Shown: positions 39,660-49,579 of the stretch, piece after piece
How positions within the stretch are numbered: the first letter of the stretch is position 1
Layout: every line of letters begins with the position of its first letter
Assembly (NCBI GenBank): GCA_016934735.1
Contig: JAFGSG010000023.1
Coordinates: 1-64,000 of the forward strand
Source of the DNA: Spirochaetota bacterium
GTDB taxonomy: Bacteria > Spirochaetota > UBA4802 > JAFGDQ01
DNA length: 64,000 nt
Direction of reading: 5' to 3'
Notes under the pieces: model-generated
Seen by the model: the letters and a program-made list of their open reading frames with translations, nothing else
What the model was told of the DNA's origin: nothing
The model's database searches: none
Position numbers and translations under genes: made by a program

Positions 39660-40379
39660 TTAGAAAGAGTATACTACAGATAATGTTGGTCCGAAAAAAT
39701 TATAAGACTCGCTTTCGGATTCTCCATCCGGATAATCGATAAATAAATATTGATATCTAAAGCCCAGGTTTACGGATGTATTAGCTGATGCGAAATAATA
39801 GGCAACGGATAGATTAGTATTAAAACCTCTTTCATTAATATTAATTGTGGTTTTACCGTCTGATTCTTCGCCGGATATGTCATGTTTACCCCATGAATAT
39901 GTACCTGATATATTCAGGAGAAGATACAGTGAGTCTGTAAGCGGAAATGTTGAACCTATGCCGGCTCCAGGCCCGGCGCTCCAGTGCACCCCCTCGTCAT
40001 CCTCTTCATCCCAGCTGAAGCCCATCAATTTCCCGCCTCCGAATAATTTTAAATACCGGTTGATGTTGTAATTCAAAGAAATATCCGAGTCAAATCTTGA
40101 GATGCCATCAGGTCCGCCTTCGCCCTTATTGTCTTCACTGGGAAATTTTCCGTATAAAAATACTCCGGCTAAACTCCATGATTCATTTAAACGCGCAGAT
40201 AAAACAGGGCCGTATAGCAATGTCGGTTGTAAATCCATATCATTTTCGGCTTTTACCGTTTCCCACCAGCAGAACCATGTTAAAACGCCTGCACTTAATT
40301 CAAGCGCTGAGGCTTTATTTATAAAGGGGAACACAATAAAAGATAATGATAGTATTATAGAAAAAATAACTCTTTTCAT
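39660..40379 (-). CDS. Outer-membrane beta-barrel protein
   Basis: Signal peptide, alternating aromatic/hydrophobic beta strands, C-terminal SVVYSF. Confidence 0.65.
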   Translation of the reverse strand: MKRVIFSIILSLSFIVFPFINKASALELSAGVLTWFCWWETVKAENDMDLQPTLLYGPVLSARLNESWSLAGVFLYGKFPSEDNKGEGGPDGISRFDSDISLNYNINRYLKLFGGGKLMGFSWDEEDDEGVHWSAGPGAGIGSTFPLTDSLYLLLNISGTYSWGKHDISGEESDGKTTININERGFNTNLSVAYYFASANTSVNLGFRYQYLFIDYPDGESESESYNFFGPTLSVVYSF

Positions 40380-40646
40380 AGATTGATGCCTCCAAATAGT
40401 CACCATTAAAAATAATAGTTTTTATTATTAAAGTCAATATGAATTTCGGCATTTTTACTATTACTTCTTTAGAAGCCGGCAGTAATATTGAGAGTTTTGT
40501 CAGTGGCAGGCAGGCTTTAGTGTCAAGTGCAGACGAGGATGTCTATTTTCACCTGATTGGATCCGGATGGTAAACAATTATAATCCTTTTTTGTGGGATT
40601 CGGGGTAGGCTGAGAGCAGAGTCTACTTTTTGCCGTAACCTGTAAT

Positions 40647-41225
40647 TTACCGGAACCACAACCAGGCTGCCAGTTTTTTTGAAAATAACATAGCCTTAAC
40701 CAGTCCGTCTTCAATCTGATCACCAAGCATGACTGCCTGAATGAAAAGAAAAATACCCAGTAAAATAAATATCGAAGCATACCATTTCGGCACGAGTTTT
40801 TCTTTCAGTATTTTATATATTATAAGAAAAGCAAAAGGTACTCCGATAAAAAAGCCGAAGATTACTCCCGGCGCATATGTCCCAAAATAAAATGACCAGT
40901 ATAAATGCACTACGCCGTTGTAGGATATAAGTGTTATAACCGGCAGCAATAAACAGGAATTAACTTTTTTATTCTTAGGAATCAGGCTTATATACGTATA
41001 TACAAAAAATAAGAATATTAGAAACAAAAAAATGGTCCTCAAATCCAGGCTGGTAACATCAGCAGGAATATTCGATTGAAATTGTCTGTGCCATGGCAGG
41101 ATGTTCCATTCTTCAAGCTCATGTAACATAAAGACAAAGGGGAATAGCATTAATAATTTACGTATTCTTATGCTATCTATAAATTGTTTAATATTAATAT
41201 CTTTTATCCGACTAAATATTGTCAT
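40647..41225 (-). CDS. HXXEE-domain membrane protein
   Basis: FMLHELEEWNILPWHR motif plus TM segments. Confidence 0.75.
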   Translation of the reverse strand: MTIFSRIKDINIKQFIDSIRIRKLLMLFPFVFMLHELEEWNILPWHRQFQSNIPADVTSLDLRTIFLFLIFLFFVYTYISLIPKNKKVNSCLLLPVITLISYNGVVHLYWSFYFGTYAPGVIFGFFIGVPFAFLIIYKILKEKLVPKWYASIFILLGIFLFIQAVMLGDQIEDGLVKAMLFSKKLAAWLWFR

Positions 41226-41350
41226 ATCATTTCTCCTGAGATTATCTATACCAAGGTATAATATCGCAACGTCTGTATAAAGGGTATAATCCTGGTTTTT
41301 AAAATCCCTGTACCAATGCATTCTCAATAGCTTTTCTTAAAACAGTACTG

Positions 41351-42088
41351 CTATCTGAATATCTGTTTTGCTTTCATCAGTAAAAGCATCCATTTGTACA
41401 TGTATACTTTTTTTCTCCTGTATGTAATCATTTTTTCCAGCTTAACTGCCGCTTTCCCGGGATCGAGTACCATAAATCGAGGCACTTTAACGGTGTCTTC
41501 TCTGTCGTGCTGGAAAGTAGTGTCCATAAGGCCAGGTAAAAACAATCCTACACTTATATTCAATTCTTTCATTTCACATTGAAGGCCTTCTGAAAAAACC
41601 GCAAGCGCTGATTTCGTACCTGCGTAAACACTGTTGTCAGCAAACGAAATTTCACTCACCAAAGAATCAATATTTAATATATAAGCAGCTCCGCTGCATT
41701 TAAGCAGCGGAAGCAAAGCTTTTATACAATAGAACGGGCCGTAAAAATTGACTTCAAACTGTTTTCTCATTTCATCATTGGACATTTTCTCTGAAATCTT
41801 ATGAATCCCGATGCCCGCATTGTTTATCAGAACATCAACATGTTTAAAGTTTTCGTCAATTATCCCTGCCATACGATGTACATCAGTTTCGTTTGAAACA
41901 TCACAAGGTATAATTAACGGTTTTCTGCCTGTCCGGTTCTCAATTTCTTTTTGCGTCTGTTCCAATAGACTTCCGGAACGCGCTACAAGAACAATATCCG
42001 GATTGCTTCGGCATAAACGAAGAGCAGTCTCCCTGCCTAGGCCCTTTGAAGCCCCTGTAATTACAATTGTTTTATTTGATAAATTCAT
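41351..42088 (-). CDS. SDR family oxidoreductase
   Basis: TGASKGLGRE, NNAG, YAGTKSA. Confidence 0.93.
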   Translation of the reverse strand: MNLSNKTIVITGASKGLGRETALRLCRSNPDIVLVARSGSLLEQTQKEIENRTGRKPLIIPCDVSNETDVHRMAGIIDENFKHVDVLINNAGIGIHKISEKMSNDEMRKQFEVNFYGPFYCIKALLPLLKCSGAAYILNIDSLVSEISFADNSVYAGTKSALAVFSEGLQCEMKELNISVGLFLPGLMDTTFQHDREDTVKVPRFMVLDPGKAAVKLEKMITYRRKKVYMYKWMLLLMKAKQIFR

Positions 42089-42116
42089 ATTTTACCTCCA
42101 GTATTTGATCTGATAA

Positions 42117-42353
42117 TTAACATCCGGATTTGACCCTGCTCTTATTGTCAGTATGGAGCTTTATGTGCATCAATACACCGATAAGACCTGCGAAAAATCC
42201 GCAGAAAAAACCACTGATGGTATGTCCCATTACGTTATCCATTACGTTTTTAGGGAAAGGGAAGATGAAAAAGTTGAGTAATCCTGAAATAATACTGCAC
42301 AGTATGCCCCCGAATATACCGCTCATTAGTGCTCCGATAATTTTTCCTTTCAT
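42117..42353 (-). CDS. Small membrane protein
   Basis: Two glycine-rich TM segments. Confidence 0.55.
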   Translation of the reverse strand: MKGKIIGALMSGIFGGILCSIISGLLNFFIFPFPKNVMDNVMGHTISGFFCGFFAGLIGVLMHIKLHTDNKSRVKSGC

Positions 42354-42435
42354 AACGTTTCTCCTGTTTTTTAATTTAAAATATATTTACTAAGGAGAAT
42401 ATACAGAAGTGCAAACCGGATGTCATTGATGTATG

Positions 42436-43029
42436 TTAAGATTGTTTTAAATTTGTGCGGATTCTGCTAAGTGATTCCGGGGTGATGCCAAGATAAGATG
42501 CAATATGATATTGACTTATTCTGTTCACAAGATTCGGATAATCCTGTAAAAATTGTAAATATCTTTCCTGCGCGTCAATTAATAAAAAATCGGATTCTCT
42601 TTTTTGTCCGAGTATAAATAGCATCTCAGCCAGCTTCCTTGCTACTTTCTGCCAGCATATATGGCTATTCAGTAAATCATTATATGTTTTATAATCGATA
42701 ACGAGTAATTTCGTATTTTCAAGCGCCTGAATATAAATATTTGATTCTTCCCTTCGTATAAAGGCGTTGTAAGCAACAGCTAAAGTCTTCTCAGTAACAA
42801 AATGCTTATTAATTTCATTTCCGGAATCATCAATATAGAAAAGACGCAACAGGCCTGAAATGTTATATCCTAAGCAGTCCGGAATTTTGCCTGCCAGTAA
42901 AAAATATTCGTCTTTTTTAAGGTAGATGATCTTCCTGCGTTTTAATAATTTGTGCTGTTCTTCTCTGGGAATCTCTGCGGAGAAATTCATTGAGTCAACC
43001 AGCTCTTGAAAATAATTTGATTTCATCAA
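42436..43029 (-). CDS. Crp/Fnr family transcriptional regulator
   Basis: cNMP-binding-like fold; ISQYHIASYLGITPESLSRIRTNL. Confidence 0.85.
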   Translation of the reverse strand: MMKSNYFQELVDSMNFSAEIPREEQHKLLKRRKIIYLKKDEYFLLAGKIPDCLGYNISGLLRLFYIDDSGNEINKHFVTEKTLAVAYNAFIRREESNIYIQALENTKLLVIDYKTYNDLLNSHICWQKVARKLAEMLFILGQKRESDFLLIDAQERYLQFLQDYPNLVNRISQYHIASYLGITPESLSRIRTNLKQS

Positions 43030-43190
43030 TTATCGGGACCTTGTATGTTTATCAAAGGATCTAATGCTTTACATTTCTTTTAGCAAACGAATTAGAGAGT
43101 GATTCCATTTGGATAATCCTTTCAGTTACAATAACTTTAAATTAAAACTAAAGTGATTGGTTTTGCCAACTATTAATTAAATTTTATTAT

Positions 43191-43282
43191 AGCTTATCTT
43201 AAAAAATAAGTTTTTTTTGATAGAAATGGAATATATTATACTCAGTAATTCATGGAAATTTATATTTTTGGGATAGCTTCTG
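43191..43282 (+). repeat. Short ATCTCAAAA-end element S1 (no hairpin core)
   Basis: agcttATCTTAAAAAATA ... ACTCAGTAATTCATGGAAATTTATATTTTTGGGATagcttctgg; matches 58956..59029. Confidence 0.65.
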
Positions 43283-43514
43283 GTTTTTCTGTGAAATAGC
43301 AGCAGTTTTTTGATATTTTACAATAATTGGATAGTATTTTCCTCTTCGATATTTTGCTATTTTTACGAAAATTTTTTGAAATTCAATTTGACTTATTGAA
43401 AAGCTTTGTTTGATGTTCCTATCAATCAATATCAATCATGCACGTGAGATTCAGATTATTTCTTAAAAGAGGCATTTACTCTATTGTTCATTTATATAAA
43501 AACAGAGGGTCTTT

Positions 43515-43934
43515 ATGGAAAAATATATTGTGTTTCTAATAATATTTTTAATAGTATCCTGTTCTTCCCTGGAAAAAAATAGATTTGAAAAAGCAAACGT
43601 ATATTTAAACAGCCATATTTATACATCAGAGCTGAACAGAATAGCAATTCTGGAAGGTATGGTAATCCTGGGAATGAATCCGTGTGAATCAATTGCCGCA
43701 GTAGGGGAGCCGTATTATTTTCAGGTTAAGAACGACCCGAAATTGCCGTCAGGCACAAAACCTTCTGCTATTGTTTTAAAGCAGTGTAATGATCCGGATA
43801 ATAGTATAGTTGACTTTTATTTTAAAAATTCTTTCCAGTACGGCAAAGAGCAGAATTATTCGGTTACATATATTAAGGGAGAAGCTGTAAAGATAGAAAG
43901 AGGTGCCGTAAAAGGCAGCGATTCCGGAGAGTAG
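43515..43934 (+). CDS. Small lipoprotein
   Basis: Lipobox LIVSC. Confidence 0.65.
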   Translation: MEKYIVFLIIFLIVSCSSLEKNRFEKANVYLNSHIYTSELNRIAILEGMVILGMNPCESIAAVGEPYYFQVKNDPKLPSGTKPSAIVLKQCNDPDNSIVDFYFKNSFQYGKEQNYSVTYIKGEAVKIERGAVKGSDSGE

Positions 43935-44057
43935 TATAAATTATTTATCTCCATGGCTGAACATCATACTTTATATTGCAAAATATTGAAAAAATCAGGT
44001 TGACTTTATGAAACCTTCCTATGGATATTATCATCACTTCACTAACATTGAGACACC

Positions 44058-45245
44058 ATGGACAATAAAAAGACTGCTGCACGGACTGCAATACAAAATG
44101 TATTTAACCGGGATTACGTTTTAAGCTTTCTCGCATTTTTTAGTTTTCTGTGCGCGTTTCATGCGCTTACACCCACTTTGCCTATTTATCTTGATATGCT
44201 GGGATCGGGGAAGGCAGAAGTGGGGGTACTCGTAGGGACTATCGGCATATCATCGCTGGTTTCAAGATTTCTCGTGGGCAGGGTGCTGCTCAGATACTCG
44301 GAAAGACGTGTAATGATCTGGGGTGCAGCGCTTTTCGCCCTCAGCTTCCTCGCTTTGATTTTCTTCCGCCCCTTCTGGCCTCTCTTTATAGTAAGGTTAG
44401 TTCAGGGAATTTCCTTCGCAAGTGTAGACACATCTGCTGTCGCGTATGGTATCAAGATTATCCCTCCGGCATACCGGTCGCGAGCCATCAGTTACTTTCT
44501 CCTCGCGCCTCCTCTTGCTTCGGGAACAGCCGCCGCCTCCGGTGTGTTTGTGCTCAACCAGTGGGGATTTACGGTACTTCTCCTTGCATGCGCGGGCCTG
44601 TGCATGTGCGCTTTTTTTATTTCGTGTAAATTGAAAAATCCTGGAACGGCAAAACCAGCCGTTGTCTCTCCGGTTAAGAAAAGATTTCCTGTTGAGCACA
44701 GGATTATTGCGCCTGCTGTTGTGAATTTTCTGTATTTCTTCTGCTGGGGAGCAGTTATAGCCTTTTTCCCTCTTTATGCCGTTAAGTGCGGTGTGTCAAA
44801 TCCCGGTTTGTTTTTCTCCGCCAATGCTGTCATGCTTATCATATCCCGTCTTCTGGGAGGCAGGGTTTTCGACACCTACGGCAAGGAAAAGACCATAATA
44901 ATTACTGCCTTTATCCTGTTGGCCGACTTGGTGATTCTCTCTTTCTCGAACACTCTGCCTTTATTTATTATTGTCGGATTGGTATGGGGCGTGGGAAGCG
45001 CTTTTTTCATACCTGTTACGATGTCATACGCCCTGGAATATGCAGGATCCTCTGACGGCACTACAGTGTCGACTTATCAGGCGTTCATGGATCTGGGGCT
45101 TGCCCTCGGGCCTGCGGTTGCAGGTATTTTTGTTTCACTGATGGGTTATCAGGCTCTCTTTCTCTGCCTTGGCATTGTCTGTCTCGTCAATATAGGCTTT
45201 TTTCAGTTTTATGTAAGAAAAAGAGGCAGGCGTATTACAGTTTAA
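44058..45245 (+). CDS. MFS transporter
   Basis: 12-TM pattern with GxLxxRxxxR-like loops (SRFLVGRVLLRYSERRVMI). Confidence 0.9.
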   Translation: MDNKKTAARTAIQNVFNRDYVLSFLAFFSFLCAFHALTPTLPIYLDMLGSGKAEVGVLVGTIGISSLVSRFLVGRVLLRYSERRVMIWGAALFALSFLALIFFRPFWPLFIVRLVQGISFASVDTSAVAYGIKIIPPAYRSRAISYFLLAPPLASGTAAASGVFVLNQWGFTVLLLACAGLCMCAFFISCKLKNPGTAKPAVVSPVKKRFPVEHRIIAPAVVNFLYFFCWGAVIAFFPLYAVKCGVSNPGLFFSANAVMLIISRLLGGRVFDTYGKEKTIIITAFILLADLVILSFSNTLPLFIIVGLVWGVGSAFFIPVTMSYALEYAGSSDGTTVSTYQAFMDLGLALGPAVAGIFVSLMGYQALFLCLGIVCLVNIGFFQFYVRKRGRRITV

Positions 45246-45495
45246 CCGGTCTTTTTATTTTCCCTTGATTTTTTTTGGTTTAATTCTACACGGCTTGCGG
45301 CTGGGAGCTTCATTGCTTTTTACTCAGTTCTACACTTTTGGGGAAGGAAATTCTTATATAAAGAAATGCCAAATATTGACAGAACGGTTGAAACAGCATA
45401 CAACTCTGAATCACAGGAAAAAAGAAAGCAATACTGATTTTACCGGAGGCTGTCTTAAGAGTTTATTAGGCTTTTAAAACAGCCCTATGGATTAA

Positions 45496-46023
45496 TTACT
45501 GATGATCAGGATGGTGATCATCATCTTCCGGTAATACATGAAGAGTACCGGACGGGTGTTCAGCAGGAGTATATATAGAATACAGTTTTACGTCAACTTT
45601 GCCATTATTTTTAAGATTGTGCCAGTATCCTGCGGGTATAAATATCGCCCAGTCATCAGAAACCTCTTTTTCAAAAGTAAGATTATCCTTTGTTTTACCC
45701 ATTACTACTTTAGCTTTACCCTGTTCAAGTCTTAGAAACTGATCGGTATTGGGATGTGCTTCGAGCCCTATCTCTCCTCCAGGCTTTATTGTCATTACAG
45801 TCATTTGAAGATGGTTCCCTGTCCACCAGGCTGCGCGAAAGTTATCATTTGCAAGAGTAAGTTCCTCAATATCAACAACCCAAGGCTGACTTCCATAGTC
45901 TTTATGTTTAAAAGCACTCTTTTCGGCTTTAGTGCACCCGGCAGTAAATAGAATAGAAACAGTAAAAATAAAAACTGTGATTAAATATAATATTTTGGTA
46001 GTGTCAAATATTTTTGGAGCCAT
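45496..46023 (-). CDS. Cupin-domain lipoprotein
   Basis: Lipobox LFTAGC; GGEIGLEAHPNTDQFLRLEQGKAKV ... IFIPAGYWHNLKN; His-rich C-terminus. Confidence 0.8.
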   Translation of the reverse strand: MAPKIFDTTKILYLITVFIFTVSILFTAGCTKAEKSAFKHKDYGSQPWVVDIEELTLANDNFRAAWWTGNHLQMTVMTIKPGGEIGLEAHPNTDQFLRLEQGKAKVVMGKTKDNLTFEKEVSDDWAIFIPAGYWHNLKNNGKVDVKLYSIYTPAEHPSGTLHVLPEDDDHHPDHQ

Positions 46024-46146
46024 TTATTCCTCCTGAAATAGATTAAATGGATTGCCATTAAGTATACAAATTTTTTTTATTATGTCAAGGGAATAAGAAA
46101 AATATTTTTACATGGCATACCTGTCAGCTATAGCATCAGAAGCCCG

Positions 46147-46450
46147 GATACCGCAAATAGCTGAATTTTAAGACCGGGTTTCCTGTTCCAATTACAACTA
46201 TCTTGGCACCCTTATTATTGATTGAGAGATTTAGCGTAGACGCTGACGATTTTTTTTCTTCATTCAGAAAATGAAGGTAATTTATAATATCGGACTGGCC
46301 GATGTTCTCCGGTGATTTACTGGCATGTTCCAGAAGCCCGGTATTGTAGAAAAGATAAATATCTATTGTTTTTTTACTGTATTTTCGGGCAGATAATTCT
46401 GCTGATAATATTTTTAGTGCTGAATCCTTGTTCTCTGTTTTTGTGAATTT
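46147..46450 (-). pseudogene. Tyrosine recombinase N-terminal (SAM-like) domain remnant
   Basis: Minus-strand frame reads FKFTKTENKDSALKILSAELSARKYSKKTIDIYLFYNTGLLEHASKSPENIGQSDIINYLHFLNEEKKSSASTLNLSINN with no catalytic domain. Confidence 0.6.
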
Positions 46451-46539
46451 AAAATATTCATAAAATCGCCATGAGGAATGAACCCCTGAGCCCCTAAGAA
46501 GGCTGCGGCTACAACGACCCGGACTGATTTTTACACAAT

Positions 46540-46605
46540 TTTTGTTTTACAGCAACAACCTGCTTATCAGTAATAATATCCCTGTTCCCCACCATCAGGA
46601 TGCCA
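46540..46605 (-). pseudogene. tRNA-dihydrouridine synthase (dus) fragment
   Basis: LGILMVGNRDIITDKQVVAVKQK compared with IPLIGNGDIITDEQAVAVKQK of the intact dus; nucleotide similarity to about 60298-60360. Confidence 0.6.
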
Positions 46606-46813
46606 AGATAATGGATTCCTAAGATGCAAAAAGCAGGAATAATAATTTTCACGATATTGCCGGAGAATTGTTTATCATTATATTCTGCCAAGGACTGGCA
46701 TTTAGCTGAATATAAAAACAATATTTTACAAAATGTTTCGAATCTTGAAAAAGCGGAAATAATAATTAAAGAATTCTCCTTAAAAAAAATGAATAAGCCT
46801 TTTAAAACATTCT

Positions 46814-49516
46814 TCAGTACTCAATGGCCTCCCTGACCTTTCTCGCAAGTTCGCTTAGATTAAATGGTTTTTGAATAAAATGCACATCCTTTTGCAGCAC
46901 ACCGTGGTGAACGATAGTGTTAGCAGTATACCCGGACATAAACAGGACTTTAACTCCGGGACGCATTTCAATGATCCTGTCCCTTAACTCTATACCATTC
47001 ATACCCGGCATAATTACATCTGTGATCAGCAGTACGAACGGGGTATTGCCTTTTTCGCAGATCGACAGTGCCTCCATAGGGGTTTCCGGCAGCAATACTT
47101 TATAACCGATCCTTTCGAGAGAAAGCGCAGTCATCGAACGCATCATCTCATCATCCTCTACCAGCATCAGAGTTTCTCCTCCTGAAGGCATCGGATTTTC
47201 CGGTGCCTTCGTTACTGTTTCGGATCCTTCCGTGTCCCTTATGAAATAGATGTGGAAAACGGTTCCCTTCCCCGGCTCACTGTAAACATTAATAAAACCT
47301 CCATTCTGTTTGATTATCCCGTATACCGTGGCAAGTCCAAGTCCCGTACCTTTACCTGTCTCTTTTGTAGTGAAAAACGGTTCAAATAAATGAGACTGCG
47401 TTTCACGGTCCATCCCAATGCCGTTATCGCTTATTGTCAGGAGCACATAATTTCCGGGCATAAAACCCAAATGCTCGCGGCTGTATGTATCGTCAATAGT
47501 GCTGTTAGCGGTTTCTATGGTCAGCTTGCCTCCGGACGGCATCGCATCGCGGGCATTGACGGCCAGATTATAAATCACCTGGTTAAGCTGCGACGGATCA
47601 AGCCTTACATTCCAGATGTACTCAGCGGGACAAAAACGCAGCTCAATGTCTTCGCCGATCAGCCGGGCGAGCATTTTATGATTTTCCATGATCAGGTCAT
47701 TGATGTTAAGGGATACTGGGGATATGATCTGCTTACGGGAAAAAGCGAGAAGCTGCCGCGTGATGTCCCTTGCATGGCCTGCAGCTTTCTCTATCTCAAT
47801 GATCTTTGCGGTCAGCAGATCATCGGACGGATTATCAAGCTTAATTAATTCAGCATATCCGAGTATTACGCTGAGCATATTGTTAAAGTCATGCGCCACT
47901 CCGCCTGCCAGGCGTCCGATTGACTCCATTTTCTGGGCCTGATGCAACTGCTCTTCCAGTTTAGCTTTTTCATCTTCAGCCTGTTTTTTCCAGGTAATAT
48001 CCTGAGCTAATCCTATAAAGGAATATGATCCACTCTTTGATTCCGCCAGCAGAGATCCTATCGATGAGTGCCAGCGCCATGTCCCGTCCATGTGCCTGAC
48101 ACGGTAATCAGTACCCTGCTGGGAAGTACCTGCCTGCAGCACTTTTTTCATGAACGATTCGCAGGCAGGGATATCCTCCGGATGGACAAAATATGAAAAA
48201 TGTCGTCCCTCGACCTCAGATAGCTGGTGGCCCAGAAGCCTGGTCCATGTCGGAGACACAAAAGTCAGCACCCCTTCTGAGGACAGAGTATAAATGATTT
48301 CGCTGGCGTTATCTATGATGCTGCGCAGACGCTCTTCGCTTTCTGCAAGGGCCTCCCTATTCTTCATGGTCTCTGCAAGCTGTTCTTTCAGGTTATGGTA
48401 GCTTTGCCGCAGCTGGTACATCATGCTGTTGAATGCGGCCGCAAGGCCGGCAACCTCCATTGGGCCTGTTTCCTGTACGCGTTCCCCGGCTGATCCGGAG
48501 GCGATCAGGGCTGCGGACTTCGTTAGACGGACCAGGGGTGCGGCTAACCTGCGAGCAATATATGTACCCAGCACGCCTGCCAGAAGGGAGAAGACAAGAA
48601 AAAGCATTATTGATAATAAAATTATTCCAATGACTTCCCTGTAAGCTTCATTCCATGGTGCTTCCACGACTAATGCCCAGTTAGGTTTTAGAAGAGGAGA
48701 ATAGGTTCCAACCACAATATCGCCCATAATGCCTTTATAGAATTCAACATCGGATGAATGCTCGGCAATTGTTTTTGAATTTACAAAGTTCATGACAGGT
48801 TTCAGATTTGCAACGTTTTCTACCCGTAAAACACGGGCCGTGTCGCCGAATGCGATAAGGTTACCCTTGCTGTTTACTACATAAGTTTTTCCCTTTGTGC
48901 CGACAATGAGCCGGTCCACTATATCCCACATAAATTTCAAGTTGAGCTCAGCCGCCAGAAAACCAGTATAATCCCGGAATATATTCCTGACCGGAACTGC
49001 AAGAATAACCAGCGGTTCGCTTGTTACCTGATCTATATAGACATGGCTGATCCAATCGCCTGTTTTGGTGTTATTGATAACTGTATTTAAATCAAGTTCT
49101 TCAATGAAGTGTGTGGAAGCCTGTGTTGAAAGGCGGGAAGCGTATGCTGCTATCTGCTCCCGGGAATTTGAAATTATTATCTGCCGGAAGGATGGTTCCA
49201 TTCCCAGCAGGCTTTCCAGCACCTGTCTTCTTTTATGATACGGCAAGCGCAGCAGATCATCCATTTGTGTTGTCATTGACAGGAGATCAACTTTTCCCCT
49301 GATGAAAGCGCTTACTTTACCGGCCGCTTCCTGTACCAGATGCTGCTGTTCGGCGGCTATAACCGCATGCTGGGATTGAATATAATAAATAAGCAGCAGG
49401 CCTCCGAAAAAGAGAAAAGCAACAATCATAAATACAACATATGGAAAGGAAACAGTCCTTGCCAGATTGAGAGCCGGCTTAGGTTTTCTATGTAATATTT
49501 TCATTGAAATTGCCAT
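46814..49516 (-). CDS. Hybrid sensor histidine kinase (Cache-HAMP-PAS-HK-REC)
   Basis: GGVAHDFNNMLSVILGYAEL H-box; NLAVNARDAMPSGG; REC LLITDVIMPGMNG. Confidence 0.93.
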   Translation of the reverse strand: MAISMKILHRKPKPALNLARTVSFPYVVFMIVAFLFFGGLLLIYYIQSQHAVIAAEQQHLVQEAAGKVSAFIRGKVDLLSMTTQMDDLLRLPYHKRRQVLESLLGMEPSFRQIIISNSREQIAAYASRLSTQASTHFIEELDLNTVINNTKTGDWISHVYIDQVTSEPLVILAVPVRNIFRDYTGFLAAELNLKFMWDIVDRLIVGTKGKTYVVNSKGNLIAFGDTARVLRVENVANLKPVMNFVNSKTIAEHSSDVEFYKGIMGDIVVGTYSPLLKPNWALVVEAPWNEAYREVIGIILLSIMLFLVFSLLAGVLGTYIARRLAAPLVRLTKSAALIASGSAGERVQETGPMEVAGLAAAFNSMMYQLRQSYHNLKEQLAETMKNREALAESEERLRSIIDNASEIIYTLSSEGVLTFVSPTWTRLLGHQLSEVEGRHFSYFVHPEDIPACESFMKKVLQAGTSQQGTDYRVRHMDGTWRWHSSIGSLLAESKSGSYSFIGLAQDITWKKQAEDEKAKLEEQLHQAQKMESIGRLAGGVAHDFNNMLSVILGYAELIKLDNPSDDLLTAKIIEIEKAAGHARDITRQLLAFSRKQIISPVSLNINDLIMENHKMLARLIGEDIELRFCPAEYIWNVRLDPSQLNQVIYNLAVNARDAMPSGGKLTIETANSTIDDTYSREHLGFMPGNYVLLTISDNGIGMDRETQSHLFEPFFTTKETGKGTGLGLATVYGIIKQNGGFINVYSEPGKGTVFHIYFIRDTEGSETVTKAPENPMPSGGETLMLVEDDEMMRSMTALSLERIGYKVLLPETPMEALSICEKGNTPFVLLITDVIMPGMNGIELRDRIIEMRPGVKVLFMSGYTANTIVHHGVLQKDVHFIQKPFNLSELARKVREAIEY

Positions 49517-49579
49517 TTATGTGAATTGATTTATACTTCCACCCAGGTTAAAATTTATTTATTATATGGGAGGAAATTT

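Noticed and set aside
46624-46836. 70 aa + strand ORF near the integrase remnant
   Set aside because: Overlaps antisense dus-like sequence; no recognisable domain
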